From NCBI GenBank assembly GCA_022712835.1, contig JAFLJU010000441.1:1-8827 (forward strand): a stretch of 8,827 nucleotides of DNA. The letters run 5' to 3'. The DNA is from Desulfobacteraceae bacterium. GTDB lineage: Bacteria; Desulfobacterota; Desulfobacteria; Desulfobacterales; Desulfobacteraceae. The notes beneath the pieces are model-generated. The model saw only the letters and a program-made list of their open reading frames with translations, did not search any database and was not told the DNA's origin. Every line of letters begins with the position of its first letter. Position 1 is the first letter of the stretch. The position numbers were made by a program, and so were the translations under genes. This document shows, one piece after another, positions 1 through 6,535 of this stretch.

Positions 1-1
1 T

Positions 2-106
2 GAAACAGGAAGAAAATATTCCGAGAATTTCAAGGAAACCATGAGAATCATTTTCGATGATTACCTGGGCCTATGGAACTACAGAACAATACCTGAGAAA
101 ACGTAA
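2..106 (+). CDS. possible C-terminal fragment of a gene cut by the window edge
   Basis: A reading frame enters from the left edge and stays open for 34 codons to a TAA at 104-106. It ends in a hydrophilic, aromatic-containing tail that includes FDDYLGLWNYRTIPEKT. No start lies in the window and I cannot assign a family. The charged, tyrosine- and tryptophan-containing end would suit a transposase or another DNA-acting protein, but that is only an impression. An open frame of this length in AT-rich DNA could also arise by chance, so confidence is low. Confidence 0.3.
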   Translation, partial: ETGRKYSENFKETMRIIFDDYLGLWNYRTIPEKT

Positions 107-449
107 TTTGGAGTTATTTATTTAATTTCAATTCCTTAGTACATTGATTAGCGTATAAAATAGTTACGAATTATCGGAAGGGCGTTTTTGGCATTTTTTG
201 CGGACGTGTTTGTTGTGATGAACCGGGGTTCGTCAGGCATCGGCAGCCGTTGAAAACAATAAGGCCTCCACAAAAAAAACACATTCAAATTATTGCTAAA
301 GGTCTTTTGAAATAATGTTCATCTAAATTCAGCACAGCTCGCGTTAATAAACCTCTACATCACTTACTGGAATACGAGGCGTATAGGTAAAAACGAGCGA
401 AAAATCTCAAGAAAAGGCCAACCCTACCCGCCATGGAAATTCAAAATTA
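107..449. other. gene-free stretch at the left edge
   Basis: No convincing gene was found on either strand. The + strand frame at about 181-314 is open for some 44 codons but lacks a credible start and ribosome-binding site. The only structure seen is a near-perfect inverted repeat at 217-234, GATGAACC-GG-GGTTCGTC with one G-T mismatch and a two-base centre. It has no T run on either side, so it does not look like a terminator. The stretch separates a possible + strand gene from the converging - strand plsC operon. Confidence 0.5.
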
Positions 450-465
450 TAGGATTCAAATCCTA
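450..465 (-). terminator. weak hairpin at the plsC stop codon
   Basis: On the - strand TAGGAT-TTGA-ATCCTA forms a perfect 6-bp stem with a 4-base loop. It starts on the plsC stop codon and is followed by TAATTTTG. The stem is short, AT-rich and lacks a long T run, so it is at best a weak end of the operon transcript. The overlapping 14-bp palindrome AAATCCTAGGATTT (458-471) offers an alternative fold. Confidence 0.3.
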
Positions 466-1251
466 GGATTTCAAAGAAACCGGTCCCTGGTCTGTGGCAG
501 ATTCATGAAGATGCTCCTTTACATGGGAGGCAATTTTGTTTCTGACCATTTCAGATATATCATCCACTGACATGTGCTCAAACAAGGCAAATGGGATTTC
601 ATCCAACACCCTGACTTCCATGTGATGTTTTCCCTGAATTCGGATGGAATGCTTAGGCAGGGCATCCTTTGTATTATTTATTACCAAAGGAACAATGGGC
701 ATTCTGGCTTTTTTTGCCAGGATAAACGCCCCGGGTTTAAAGGGACGCAAAAGTCCATTTCTTGATCGGGTCCCTTCCGGGAAAAGAAAAACAGAAATAT
801 TTTTATTGAGCAAGTCTTCGCAGGTCTGCATCATGGCTTTTATACTTTCTTTATCCGTTCGCCGAAGTTTGACATACCCGTTTAAAACCATATTCCAGCC
901 GATAAAGGGCAGATTAAAAACAGCGGCCTTGGACACCCATCGAAAAGGAAAGAATAAGCGATAAAGCACCAGGATATCCAGTTGCGACTGGTGATTGGAA
1001 ACCATGACATAACTTTTTCCCATGGAAAGTTTATGCCGGTCTATGATCTTTACAGACCATGGGGGCATACACCAGGTGTAGCAACTGGCCCAGAATGAGG
1101 TGAAAAGATTGGATAAAATTTTTCTTTTATCAAAGGGAGCGCTGACAAGACATATGATACAGGCAACACAGAAAAAAACAGCCGAACTTACCCCCATAAA
1201 GGCCATAAAAAGATACGGGTAAATATAGTTGTGAAACCAGTTAAAGTTCAT
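463..1251 (-). CDS. plsC: 1-acyl-sn-glycerol-3-phosphate acyltransferase (PlsC family)
   Basis: This membrane enzyme transfers a fatty acyl group to lysophosphatidic acid, giving phosphatidic acid for phospholipid synthesis. The 262 residues have a hydrophobic N-terminal segment at about 11-37, then the four family blocks: the catalytic HX4D motif NHQSQLD (His87, Asp92), GYVKLRR (125-131), FPEGTRS (157-163) and the MPIVPLVI block (184-191). Length and motif spacing are normal for PlsC. The start codon lies inside the end of map (11-base overlap) and has no good ribosome-binding site of its own, which suggests translational coupling. It is the last gene of the DUF4911-miaB-map-plsC operon. The acyl specificity cannot be read from sequence, and related acyltransferases of ornithine-lipid or other pathways share these motifs. 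Confidence 0.9.
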   Translation of the reverse strand: MNFNWFHNYIYPYLFMAFMGVSSAVFFCVACIICLVSAPFDKRKILSNLFTSFWASCYTWCMPPWSVKIIDRHKLSMGKSYVMVSNHQSQLDILVLYRLFFPFRWVSKAAVFNLPFIGWNMVLNGYVKLRRTDKESIKAMMQTCEDLLNKNISVFLFPEGTRSRNGLLRPFKPGAFILAKKARMPIVPLVINNTKDALPKHSIRIQGKHHMEVRVLDEIPFALFEHMSVDDISEMVRNKIASHVKEHLHESATDQGPVSLKS

Positions 1252-2122
1252 AAGGCGTCAGACTCTCATACCCCTCTTGTGTCACAAGAATGGTTTGTTC
1301 AAACTGGGCAGACAGGGAACCGTCACTGGTCACGGCTGTCCATAAGTCTTCAAGCACATACAATTCTCTTTTACCCAGGTTGACCATGGGTTCGATGGTG
1401 AGAACCATTCCCGGGACCAGGGCAGTTCCCTTTCCCGGCCTTCCGAAATGAAGCACCTGGGGCTGTTCATGGAAATCAATTCCCACCCCGTGTCCCACAA
1501 ATTCGCGTACCACAGAACACCCCTGACCTTCGGCATAGCTCTGGATGGCATAACCAATATCTCCCAGGGTGGCTCCCGGGGTTATTGCCTGAATACCCAG
1601 TTTTAAAGACTCGGCAGCCACCGCAACGATCTTTTTGGCATCGGGTCCCGGCGTTCCCACAAAAAAAGTTCTGCTGGCGTCGGCATAATATCCGTCAAGA
1701 ATGGGGGTGATATCCACATTCACAATATCTCCGTCCAAAAGGACCCGCTCCCCGGGAATACCGTGGCAGATCACCTCGTTGATGGAGACACAAACACTTT
1801 TAGGAAATCCCCGATAATTCAACGGGGCAGGAATTGCGCCGGCTTTTATGGTTTCCTCGTGGACGAAGGTATTGATATCATCTGTCTTGAGACCTGGTTT
1901 TATCATCTTTTCAACCCGGTCCATGATGGACATGAGCAAGTCTCCGGCTCGTTTGATACCGGCAATCTGTTCCGGCGTTTTTAAAATAATATCATACCGC
2001 GTTTTATATTCGTCCCGAATGGAAACTTCCTGTTTCTCATTCCGACAGCAATTTTTATATTTCTTTCCACTACCGCAGGGGCAATTATCGTTTCTGCCAA
2101 GCTTTACTGACTTGTTTTTCAT
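1241..2122 (-). CDS. map: type I methionine aminopeptidase with N-terminal SEC-C zinc motif
   Basis: This cytosolic metalloprotease removes the initiator methionine from nascent proteins. The 293-residue reading begins with a short basic tail carrying a SEC-C motif, CPCGSGKKYKNCC (Cys14, Cys16, Cys25, Cys26), a zinc-binding module also seen at the SecA C terminus and in several Map proteins. The catalytic domain follows. The five metal ligands are Asp137, Asp148, His211, Glu244 and Glu275, with the same intervals as in E. coli Map, and His120 is the conserved substrate-side histidine. I chose the ATG at 2120-2122 because GGGAG lies 10 bases upstream. An in-frame ATG at 2150-2152 would add 10 residues that overlap miaB and look like antecedent non-family sequence. 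The gene sits 5 bases after miaB and overlaps plsC by 11 bases. Confidence 0.95.
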   Translation of the reverse strand: MKNKSVKLGRNDNCPCGSGKKYKNCCRNEKQEVSIRDEYKTRYDIILKTPEQIAGIKRAGDLLMSIMDRVEKMIKPGLKTDDINTFVHEETIKAGAIPAPLNYRGFPKSVCVSINEVICHGIPGERVLLDGDIVNVDITPILDGYYADASRTFFVGTPGPDAKKIVAVAAESLKLGIQAITPGATLGDIGYAIQSYAEGQGCSVVREFVGHGVGIDFHEQPQVLHFGRPGKGTALVPGMVLTIEPMVNLGKRELYVLEDLWTAVTSDGSLSAQFEQTILVTQEGYESLTPYEL

Positions 2123-2127
2123 TTTTT

Positions 2128-3501
2128 TTAAACTCCCAGGGGGTAGCCCCACAATGAGTGGGGATATGCATTTTCAATCCGAATGGTAATCAGATCACCA
2201 ATGGCACTGTTTTCAGAAGGAAAGTGTACAATTTTATTGGATTCACTTCTTCCGGTCATCTGTTTCATTTTATCCGAAGTTTTGATGAACCCATCGTGCA
2301 GCTTTTGACTGTCACCCTCCACCAGCACCTCAAGGGGCGTTCCCACCAGGGCGTTATTTTTTTGGGTGGTATAAACGTCCTGTAATGCCAATAACTCGTT
2401 CAACCGGCTTTTTTTCTCGGTTTCTTCCACCTGATCGGCAAATTTTGCTGCCGGTGCCGAAGATCTGTCCGAATAGGCAAAGGCAAAGATGGAATCGAAC
2501 TCGACGATCTTCAGCAATTCCATGGTCTCATCGAAATCTTCCCGGGTTTCGCTGGGAAATCCCACAATGATGTCCGTGGACAGCCCAATGCCGGGGCAGG
2601 CATTTTTCAGGGCCATTATTTTCTCGATATAGGTCTCCCGGGTATACCCCCGGTTCATTTTTTTTAAAATTTTATTAGAACCCGATTGTACCGGCAGATG
2701 AAGGTGGTTGCAAACCTTGTCAAGATCACGGATGGCATGGATCAATTCAAGGGACAAATCCTTTGGGTGGGAGGTGGCAAAACGAATCCTTGCAATCCCT
2801 TCCACACAACTGACCTTTTCAAGCAATTGGGGAAAAGAGATCCCCTCTTCTTTGACCCCATAGCTATTGACGTTTTGCCCCAACAGGGTAATTTCCTTTA
2901 TGCCATTTTTGGCAAGAATGGTAATTTCATCCACAATGGCGTTAGGGTTGCGGCTTCTTTCCCGTCCCCGGACATATGGCACCACGCAATAGGTGCAATA
3001 GTTATCACATCCCTGCATAATGGTGATAAATTTAGAAATCCGGTTCTCACTAAACCCAAGTTCCCCAGGTTTGGTTATCTCGGGCATGGCCTCAAAAATC
3101 ATATCGGATTCGCCAATATCCACAACCTGAGTTTCCCCTGATTCCAGGGCAGCAAGATGTTGTCCGAACCTGGAAAACGCCTGGGTTCCCAGAACCAAAT
3201 TCAGATGGGGAACCCTGGCAAAGGCTTTTTTCCCTTCCTGCTGGGCCACACAACCGGCCATCACCACTATCAGGTCCGGACGTTTTTTCTTTTCCTGGGC
3301 AAATCTGCCCAGAAAACTAAAGGCTTTTTCCTCGGCCTTATGGCGAATGGAACAGGTGTTGCAAACCACGATATCGGCTCTGTCCATTTCATGGGTCATT
3401 TCAAATCCATGGGATTTTAAAATACCGGCCAGTTTTTCAGAATCATAAACATTCATCTGACAGCCAATGGTATTGATATAGGCATACCCTTTATAACTCA
3501 T
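2128..3501 (-). CDS. miaB: tRNA-2-methylthio-N6-dimethylallyladenosine synthase MiaB
   Basis: This radical-SAM enzyme adds a methylthio group to isopentenyl-adenosine 37 of tRNAs that read U-starting codons, using two 4Fe-4S clusters. The 457 residues show the full family layout. The N-terminal methylthiotransferase domain carries Cys14 (GCQMN), Cys50 (NTCSIR) and Cys84 (AGC), which hold the auxiliary cluster. The radical-SAM motif CDNYCTYC (Cys165, Cys169, Cys172) follows, and a TRAM RNA-binding domain covers roughly 385-453. The GCQMNVYDSE opening and SIRHKAEEKAF segment favour MiaB over RimO or MtaB. AAAGGA lies about 11 bases before the ATG. The start overlaps the DUF4911 gene by 11 bases, so the two are probably translated together. 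Confidence 0.95.
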   Translation of the reverse strand: MSYKGYAYINTIGCQMNVYDSEKLAGILKSHGFEMTHEMDRADIVVCNTCSIRHKAEEKAFSFLGRFAQEKKKRPDLIVVMAGCVAQQEGKKAFARVPHLNLVLGTQAFSRFGQHLAALESGETQVVDIGESDMIFEAMPEITKPGELGFSENRISKFITIMQGCDNYCTYCVVPYVRGRERSRNPNAIVDEITILAKNGIKEITLLGQNVNSYGVKEEGISFPQLLEKVSCVEGIARIRFATSHPKDLSLELIHAIRDLDKVCNHLHLPVQSGSNKILKKMNRGYTRETYIEKIMALKNACPGIGLSTDIIVGFPSETREDFDETMELLKIVEFDSIFAFAYSDRSSAPAAKFADQVEETEKKSRLNELLALQDVYTTQKNNALVGTPLEVLVEGDSQKLHDGFIKTSDKMKQMTGRSESNKIVHFPSENSAIGDLITIRIENAYPHSLWGYPLGV

Positions 3502-3700
3502 TAAACAAAAAGTCCTTTTTCAGATCTTCAATGATTCTGAATGCTGATTCGGTTCGCTCCGGTGCAATGGCAAGCCTGATATGACCTGTTTTTGGATCCA
3601 GGGTGGTGGCCACGGCAATGCCATCATGGGCTTCAAAAATAAATTTGATAAAACCAATTTTGGTTTTATCAACCATATATTCCTTGAGTACGGTCTTCAT
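3491..3700 (-). CDS. DUF4911 domain protein, small, unknown function
   Basis: This 69-residue soluble protein has no signal peptide or membrane segment. Its pattern fits the DUF4911 family as I remember it: a tyrosine-valine start strand, IGFIKFIFEAHDGIAVATTLDP in the middle, then a loop and a hydrophobic strand (IRLAIAPE) followed by a helix. I recognise this from memory, not from a search. It overlaps the miaB start by 11 bases, a pairing I associate with sulfate-reducing deltaproteobacteria, which suggests a role tied to MiaB or simply co-expression. The ATG is preceded by a modest GGATGG. It is the first gene of the four-gene operon and directly follows the candidate promoter. No catalytic residues are evident and no function is claimed. 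Confidence 0.75.
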   Translation of the reverse strand: MKTVLKEYMVDKTKIGFIKFIFEAHDGIAVATTLDPKTGHIRLAIAPERTESAFRIIEDLKKDFLFNEL

Positions 3701-3731
3701 TTACCATCCATATATTATTCTTAAATTCATC

Positions 3732-3761
3732 AGTATATCATTATTGACCTTGTTTGCTCAA
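3732..3761 (-). promoter_or_regulatory. candidate sigma-70-type promoter of the DUF4911-miaB-map-plsC operon
   Basis: In the 71-base gap between the sensor gene and the DUF4911 start, the - strand reads TTGAGC, an 18-base spacer, then TATACT. The -10 box matches the consensus at five of six positions and the -35 at four of six. The start codon would lie about 25 bases downstream of transcription initiation. The operon could also be read through from the upstream sensor gene, since no clear terminator separates them. Confidence 0.45.
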
Positions 3762-3771
3762 ATGAATTTTT

Positions 3772-4887
3772 TTATTCTCCTGCGCCTGCATCGATATCAA
3801 AAATCTTTTTGCCTTCCACATAGTCCTTGGCAGCATATCGCGAAATACTCCTGATTTTCGAAGACAACTCTATCAATCGCAAGGTAGATTTTTTGACGAG
3901 CTGGATCAACTCCGCTTTCTGTGCCTGTCCCAGCTTTGTATCCTCCAGTTTTTCGATGCCGAGTAATACAACCGTCAGCGGGTTGTTCAGCTCGTGACTC
4001 ACCGCTCCCGCCATTTCGAGAATGGCTCTTAATTTATCTTTCTCCTGGTGTTCCTTTGCAATCTGTTTTTGCTTGGTAATATCCATGAAATATCCCAGAG
4101 TTGCCAGGGTCCCCTCGTGTTTCACAGAGGTAACCGTCTCCATCACCCATTTCACCTGGCCCTTGCCGTCCACAACGCAAAATTCATAGGGGGTGGTTCT
4201 TTGCCCGGTCAGCATCCGCATTGCATTCTCCTTTACGTGACCTCTGTCATCCACATGCACAAGATCCAAAGACGGCGTGCCGATCAGTTCCTCTTTTGTA
4301 TAACCTGTAATCCTGCAAAATTCTGGATTCACATACTTGAATCGATGTTCCTGCAGGATATAACTGCCGATCAGTGCATTGTTGCGGCTGTGCTCGAGTT
4401 CATCTTCGGCCTGTTTCTTTTGCGTATTGTCCCGTATGATGCCTTCTATGGCCACCGCCCTGTTTTGGCTATCCCGGACCACCGACCACCGGTCATGCAT
4501 CCATCGAGTGGTTCCGTCAGAATTAATGTAGCGGTATTCAGCTTCTCTCTGTGTCCCCCCAGACTCCAGGGTATTTTCCCTTGCGGCCCTGAGTTTTTCG
4601 GCGTCTTCCGGGTGGATGTGCAGTGCAGCACTGTAAGAGGATAATATGGTTCGCCCCCCTTCCTCTACCTCATACATGTCCCGGAACCGCTTGTTAAAAA
4701 AGGGAAAGGTTTTGGATTCAATATCAAAAAGGTAGATGGCATCCTGGGAAAAGTCGGCAAGCTGCTGGAAACTCTCTGATAATATCCTGATAATATCCCG
4801 GTCGCTGTTTTCAGGTTGAAAATCGTTAACACTCTCCAATTCCCGGATTCTGATTTCCAGTTCTTCATATGTCGGTTTTCTACTCAT
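3772..4887 (-). CDS. PAS-PAS-HisKA sensor protein lacking a histidine-kinase ATPase domain
   Basis: This is a soluble-looking signalling protein of 371 residues. A short charged coiled coil (about 5-20) is followed by PAS domain 1 (about 40-160, ending WSVVRDSQNRAVAIEGIIRD), PAS domain 2 (about 165-285, with NPEFCRITGYTKEELIG) and a HisKA dimerisation domain whose H-box is SHELNNPL with His298. Only 73 residues follow the histidine. They end in a DYVEGKKIFDID tail, so the N, G1 and G2 boxes of the HATPase_c domain are absent. No ATPase sequence is found in any frame before the next gene, so this is not a simple frameshift. I chose the ATG at 4885-4887 because the MSRKPTYEELE opening is typical of these proteins and GGGG lies upstream. 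An in-frame ATG 26 codons further up gives residues that look unlike the family. Ligand and partner are unknown. Confidence 0.85.
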   Translation of the reverse strand: MSRKPTYEELEIRIRELESVNDFQPENSDRDIIRILSESFQQLADFSQDAIYLFDIESKTFPFFNKRFRDMYEVEEGGRTILSSYSAALHIHPEDAEKLRAARENTLESGGTQREAEYRYINSDGTTRWMHDRWSVVRDSQNRAVAIEGIIRDNTQKKQAEDELEHSRNNALIGSYILQEHRFKYVNPEFCRITGYTKEELIGTPSLDLVHVDDRGHVKENAMRMLTGQRTTPYEFCVVDGKGQVKWVMETVTSVKHEGTLATLGYFMDITKQKQIAKEHQEKDKLRAILEMAGAVSHELNNPLTVVLLGIEKLEDTKLGQAQKAELIQLVKKSTLRLIELSSKIRSISRYAAKDYVEGKKIFDIDAGAGE

Positions 4888-4934
4888 TCGGTTTTCCCCG
4901 AGAGTCCAGGGCCTCTTATATGATGATAAATATT

Positions 4935-4963
4935 GTCCGCGGGACTTATAGATATTTATGTCC
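4935..4963. promoter_or_regulatory. GTCC/GGAC dyad upstream of the sensor gene
   Basis: GTCC-GCG-GGAC (4935-4945) is followed by a 22-bp imperfect palindrome starting GGAC and ending GTCC (4942-4963), with 8 of 11 positions paired. It lies 48-76 bases upstream of the sensor start codon, where an operator would be expected. It could also be chance symmetry in AT-rich DNA. Confidence 0.2.
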
Positions 4964-5064
4964 AACTTTTATTTCATCTTCGGTCCTTATCACATTTTTT
5001 TGATTAATTCATGTACTTGTTTTTAGCTTTTGAAAAGTGGATTCTATACCAAAAAGTTGGAATG

Positions 5065-5121
5065 CAGCAGTTTTCGGCGGGCGAATATGAACATACCTGA
5101 AAAGGTATTCTGGAAAAATTT
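5065..5121 (+). repeat. 57-bp direct repeat, left copy (degenerate coding remnant?)
   Basis: This segment matches 7497-7553 without gaps at 47 of 57 positions (82 percent). Read in one frame the left copy gives QQFSAGEYEHT-stop-KGILEKF and the right copy gives QQFSMGEYEHSRKDMLEKY, so an arginine codon CGA corresponds to TGA here. The differences are spread evenly over codon positions, so coding is suggested but not proven. Upstream of the segment the two copies share no sequence I can align. If it was once a gene, this copy is a short, broken remnant. Confidence 0.6.
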
Positions 5122-5151
5122 AAAAAAACGCCCCCTACACGTTATAGGGCG
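5122..5151 (-). terminator. intrinsic terminator on the - strand
   Basis: On the - strand a hairpin with CGCCC/GGGCG at its base, a 2-base bulge and a TA/TA extension under a 7-base loop is followed directly by seven T residues. This is a good Rho-independent terminator shape. It would stop transcription moving from the porin control region toward the sensor gene. No - strand gene is visible upstream of it, so it either insulates the sensor gene or ends a short untranslated RNA. Confidence 0.5.
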
Positions 5152-5213
5152 CTCACTTAATAGATATAAAGAATCGCACCCATCCTCGCCTCAATATTTA
5201 CGGTTGTTTTTAG

Positions 5214-5282
5214 TTGGTATTGGTTAATTTGGTTCTATGTTTTTCTTTTATTGAATACATGATTGACAAAAACTAACCAATA
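5214..5282. promoter_or_regulatory. TTGGT/ACCAA elements and 12-bp inverted repeat at the porin promoter
   Basis: TTGGT occurs three times on the + strand (5214-5218, 5220-5224, 5229-5233) and its complement ACCAA once at 5276-5280. The arms TATTGGTTAATT (5218-5229) and AACTAACCAATA (5271-5282) form an inverted repeat matching at 11 of 12 positions. The right arm sits between the -35 and -10 boxes of the proposed promoter, and the left arm about 40 bases upstream. This is the layout of a two-site repressor operator, possibly with looping. The regulator is unknown. Confidence 0.35.
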
Positions 5283-5289
5283 TTATAGT
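5263..5289 (+). promoter_or_regulatory. candidate sigma-70-type promoter of the porin gene
   Basis: A perfect TTGACA at 5263-5268 is followed after 15 bases by TATAGT (5284-5289). The spacer is shorter than ideal, but both boxes are good. The resulting mRNA leader would be about 85 bases long and contain the 5323-5346 hairpin. The first 29 bases resemble, at 20 of 29 ungapped positions, the segment starting with TTGACA at 7861 before the second binding-protein gene. Confidence 0.5.
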
Positions 5290-5322
5290 CCTTTCGACTG
5301 TTGAACTATTTTGTGACTAAAA

Positions 5323-5346
5323 AAGGGAAAATCAAATTTTTCCCTT
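5323..5346 (+). promoter_or_regulatory. leader hairpin before the porin ribosome-binding site
   Basis: AAGGGAAAA and TTTTCCCTT form a perfect 9-bp stem with a 6-base loop, ending 19 bases before the AAAGGA ribosome-binding site. Within the predicted leader it could stabilise the mRNA or control translation. On the - strand the same stem is followed by TTTT and resembles a weak terminator, so a transcription-barrier role is the alternative. Confidence 0.4.
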
Positions 5347-5365
5347 ATCGCAACTAACATGAATG

Positions 5366-5371
5366 AAAGGA
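5366..5371 (+). promoter_or_regulatory. ribosome-binding site that sets the porin start
   Basis: AAAGGA lies 9 bases before the ATG at 5381. An in-frame ATG at 5363 overlaps this site and has none of its own, so 5381 is the likely start. The same GAAAGGA occurs 8 bases before the ATG of the second binding-protein gene at 7959. Confidence 0.7.
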
Positions 5372-5380
5372 AAATTTAAG

Positions 5381-6427
5381 ATGAAACAATTAATGGTTAT
5401 GGTTGCAGTTCTGGCAATGGTTACGGGATCTGCTTATGGAGCGGATTGGAACTTCTACGGGTCTGCTCGTATCACAACTTTTTATACACAAACGGAGACT
5501 ATTGATAGTGGTGCGTCAAATGACAACCAATATGAACAAAAACTCCAAAGCAATTCCCGCATCGGTGCCAAGGTAAAAGTCAATGATGAGTTGACGGCAC
5601 GTTTTGAATATGGTGCCAGCAAAGGAAATGCCAATATTCGTTTGCTTTATGGTGCATGGAATTTTGGTGGTGGTACATTGGTCATCGGCCAGGATTATTC
5701 TCCCCTTAACTGGTTTCACTCTCATCAGGCCTTTGACTCAGACGCCAGTCTGTATCGCTATGGTGGCGTATACTCTGGTCGTGCTGCTCAGCTGAAACTA
5801 AAATTTGGTGGTTTTCAGGTCGCACTTATTCCTGCCAGTAATTCCGTTACAGGCGTTACACCTACTTCTGTCGAAACGAAACTCCCCGCAATTGAGGCCA
5901 GTTATGTTTTCAAGTTAGATAAAATTGCCCTGAAACTCGGCGGTGGATACCAGACATTTGAAAGTGGGCTTGGTGGTGGAAATGAAGAAACCATTAGCTC
6001 TTATGTGCTTGCTGTTGGTGCCAAAGGTACATTTGGTAATTTCTACACCGCAGCTCATATTTATGGTGGTAGGAATGGCGGTAACCTTATTTCCATGGAT
6101 ACCAACGGAAGTCGCACTTGGTCAGCTCAAGGCATTGCTAACCTGACCGCTACTCAGGTTCAGGACAATGACGTTTTGGGAGGAGTAATCGTTGCAGGAT
6201 GGGTCCTCAACGACATGTTTACCTTTGAAGCTGGCTATGGCTACGCAAGAGAAGAGCTGGACATTGATGGTTCAACAAAAGACGAAGTTTTATCTTACTA
6301 TTTGCAGTCCTCTATCGTTTTGGCTCCTGGTGTATTCATTGTCCCTGAAATTGGCAGGCTTAATGCGAAGGAAAGCGGACAAACTGACATTACATACGGT
6401 GGCATTAAATGGCAAATCAACTTCTAA
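5381..6427 (+). CDS. outer-membrane porin (Gram-negative general-porin type)
   Basis: This 348-residue beta-barrel channel would let small solutes cross the outer membrane. It starts with a Sec signal peptide (MKQLMVMVAVLAMVTGSAYG, cleaved near residue 20-21). The mature protein opens DWNFYGSARITTFYTQ, and an alternating pattern of aromatic and hydrophobic strands separated by glycine/asparagine/serine-rich loops follows. It ends in KWQINF, the terminal phenylalanine being the usual BAM assembly signal. The segments ARFEYGASKGN and LVIGQDYSPLNWF are typical of deltaproteobacterial porins of this size. The gene has its own promoter, operator-like repeats and leader hairpin upstream. A 108-base gap with no strong terminator leads into tupA, so co-transcription is likely. 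The neighbour suggests an anion-conducting role for oxyanions, but selectivity cannot be read from sequence. Confidence 0.85.
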   Translation: MKQLMVMVAVLAMVTGSAYGADWNFYGSARITTFYTQTETIDSGASNDNQYEQKLQSNSRIGAKVKVNDELTARFEYGASKGNANIRLLYGAWNFGGGTLVIGQDYSPLNWFHSHQAFDSDASLYRYGGVYSGRAAQLKLKFGGFQVALIPASNSVTGVTPTSVETKLPAIEASYVFKLDKIALKLGGGYQTFESGLGGGNEETISSYVLAVGAKGTFGNFYTAAHIYGGRNGGNLISMDTNGSRTWSAQGIANLTATQVQDNDVLGGVIVAGWVLNDMFTFEAGYGYAREELDIDGSTKDEVLSYYLQSSIVLAPGVFIVPEIGRLNAKESGQTDITYGGIKWQINF

Positions 6428-6535
6428 CTTATCCTCTCTAAACTATTCAAAAGAGATTTGGCTCTGCAAGATGGCAATGCTAATTCTCTGTTAGAGACTC
6501 GTAATTATTAATTAACTAAGTAAAAAGGACAAAAA

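Larger units (their letters stand above)
4888..5380. other. divergent spacer between sensor gene and porin
   Basis: No intact gene is seen in these 493 bases. From left to right the stretch holds a GTCC/GGAC dyad before the sensor gene, one copy of a 57-bp repeat, a - strand terminator, a TTGGT/ACCAA cluster, a promoter for the porin and a leader hairpin; each is listed separately. It is AT-rich. I could not find a convincing promoter for the sensor gene on the - strand. Confidence 0.6.

Noticed and set aside
181..314. 44-codon frame in the left spacer
   Set aside because: It has no start codon with a ribosome-binding site, and its composition (cysteine, lysine and proline runs) does not look protein-like.
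2686..3141. 151-codon + strand reading frame opposite miaB
   Set aside because: It lies antisense to the radical-SAM domain of an unmistakable MiaB and has no protein-like motifs.
3701..3771. Frameshifted HATPase domain after the sensor gene
   Set aside because: Only 71 bases separate the stop from the next gene, far too short, and no N, G1 or G2 box is present in any frame.
4048..4644. 198-codon + strand reading frame opposite the sensor gene
   Set aside because: It is fully antisense to well-recognised PAS domains, has no family resemblance and is best explained as a shadow of the coding strand.
5030..5227. 65-codon + strand reading frame in the spacer before the porin
   Set aside because: It crosses the repeat in a different frame from the conserved one, runs through the terminator hairpin and lacks a ribosome-binding site.
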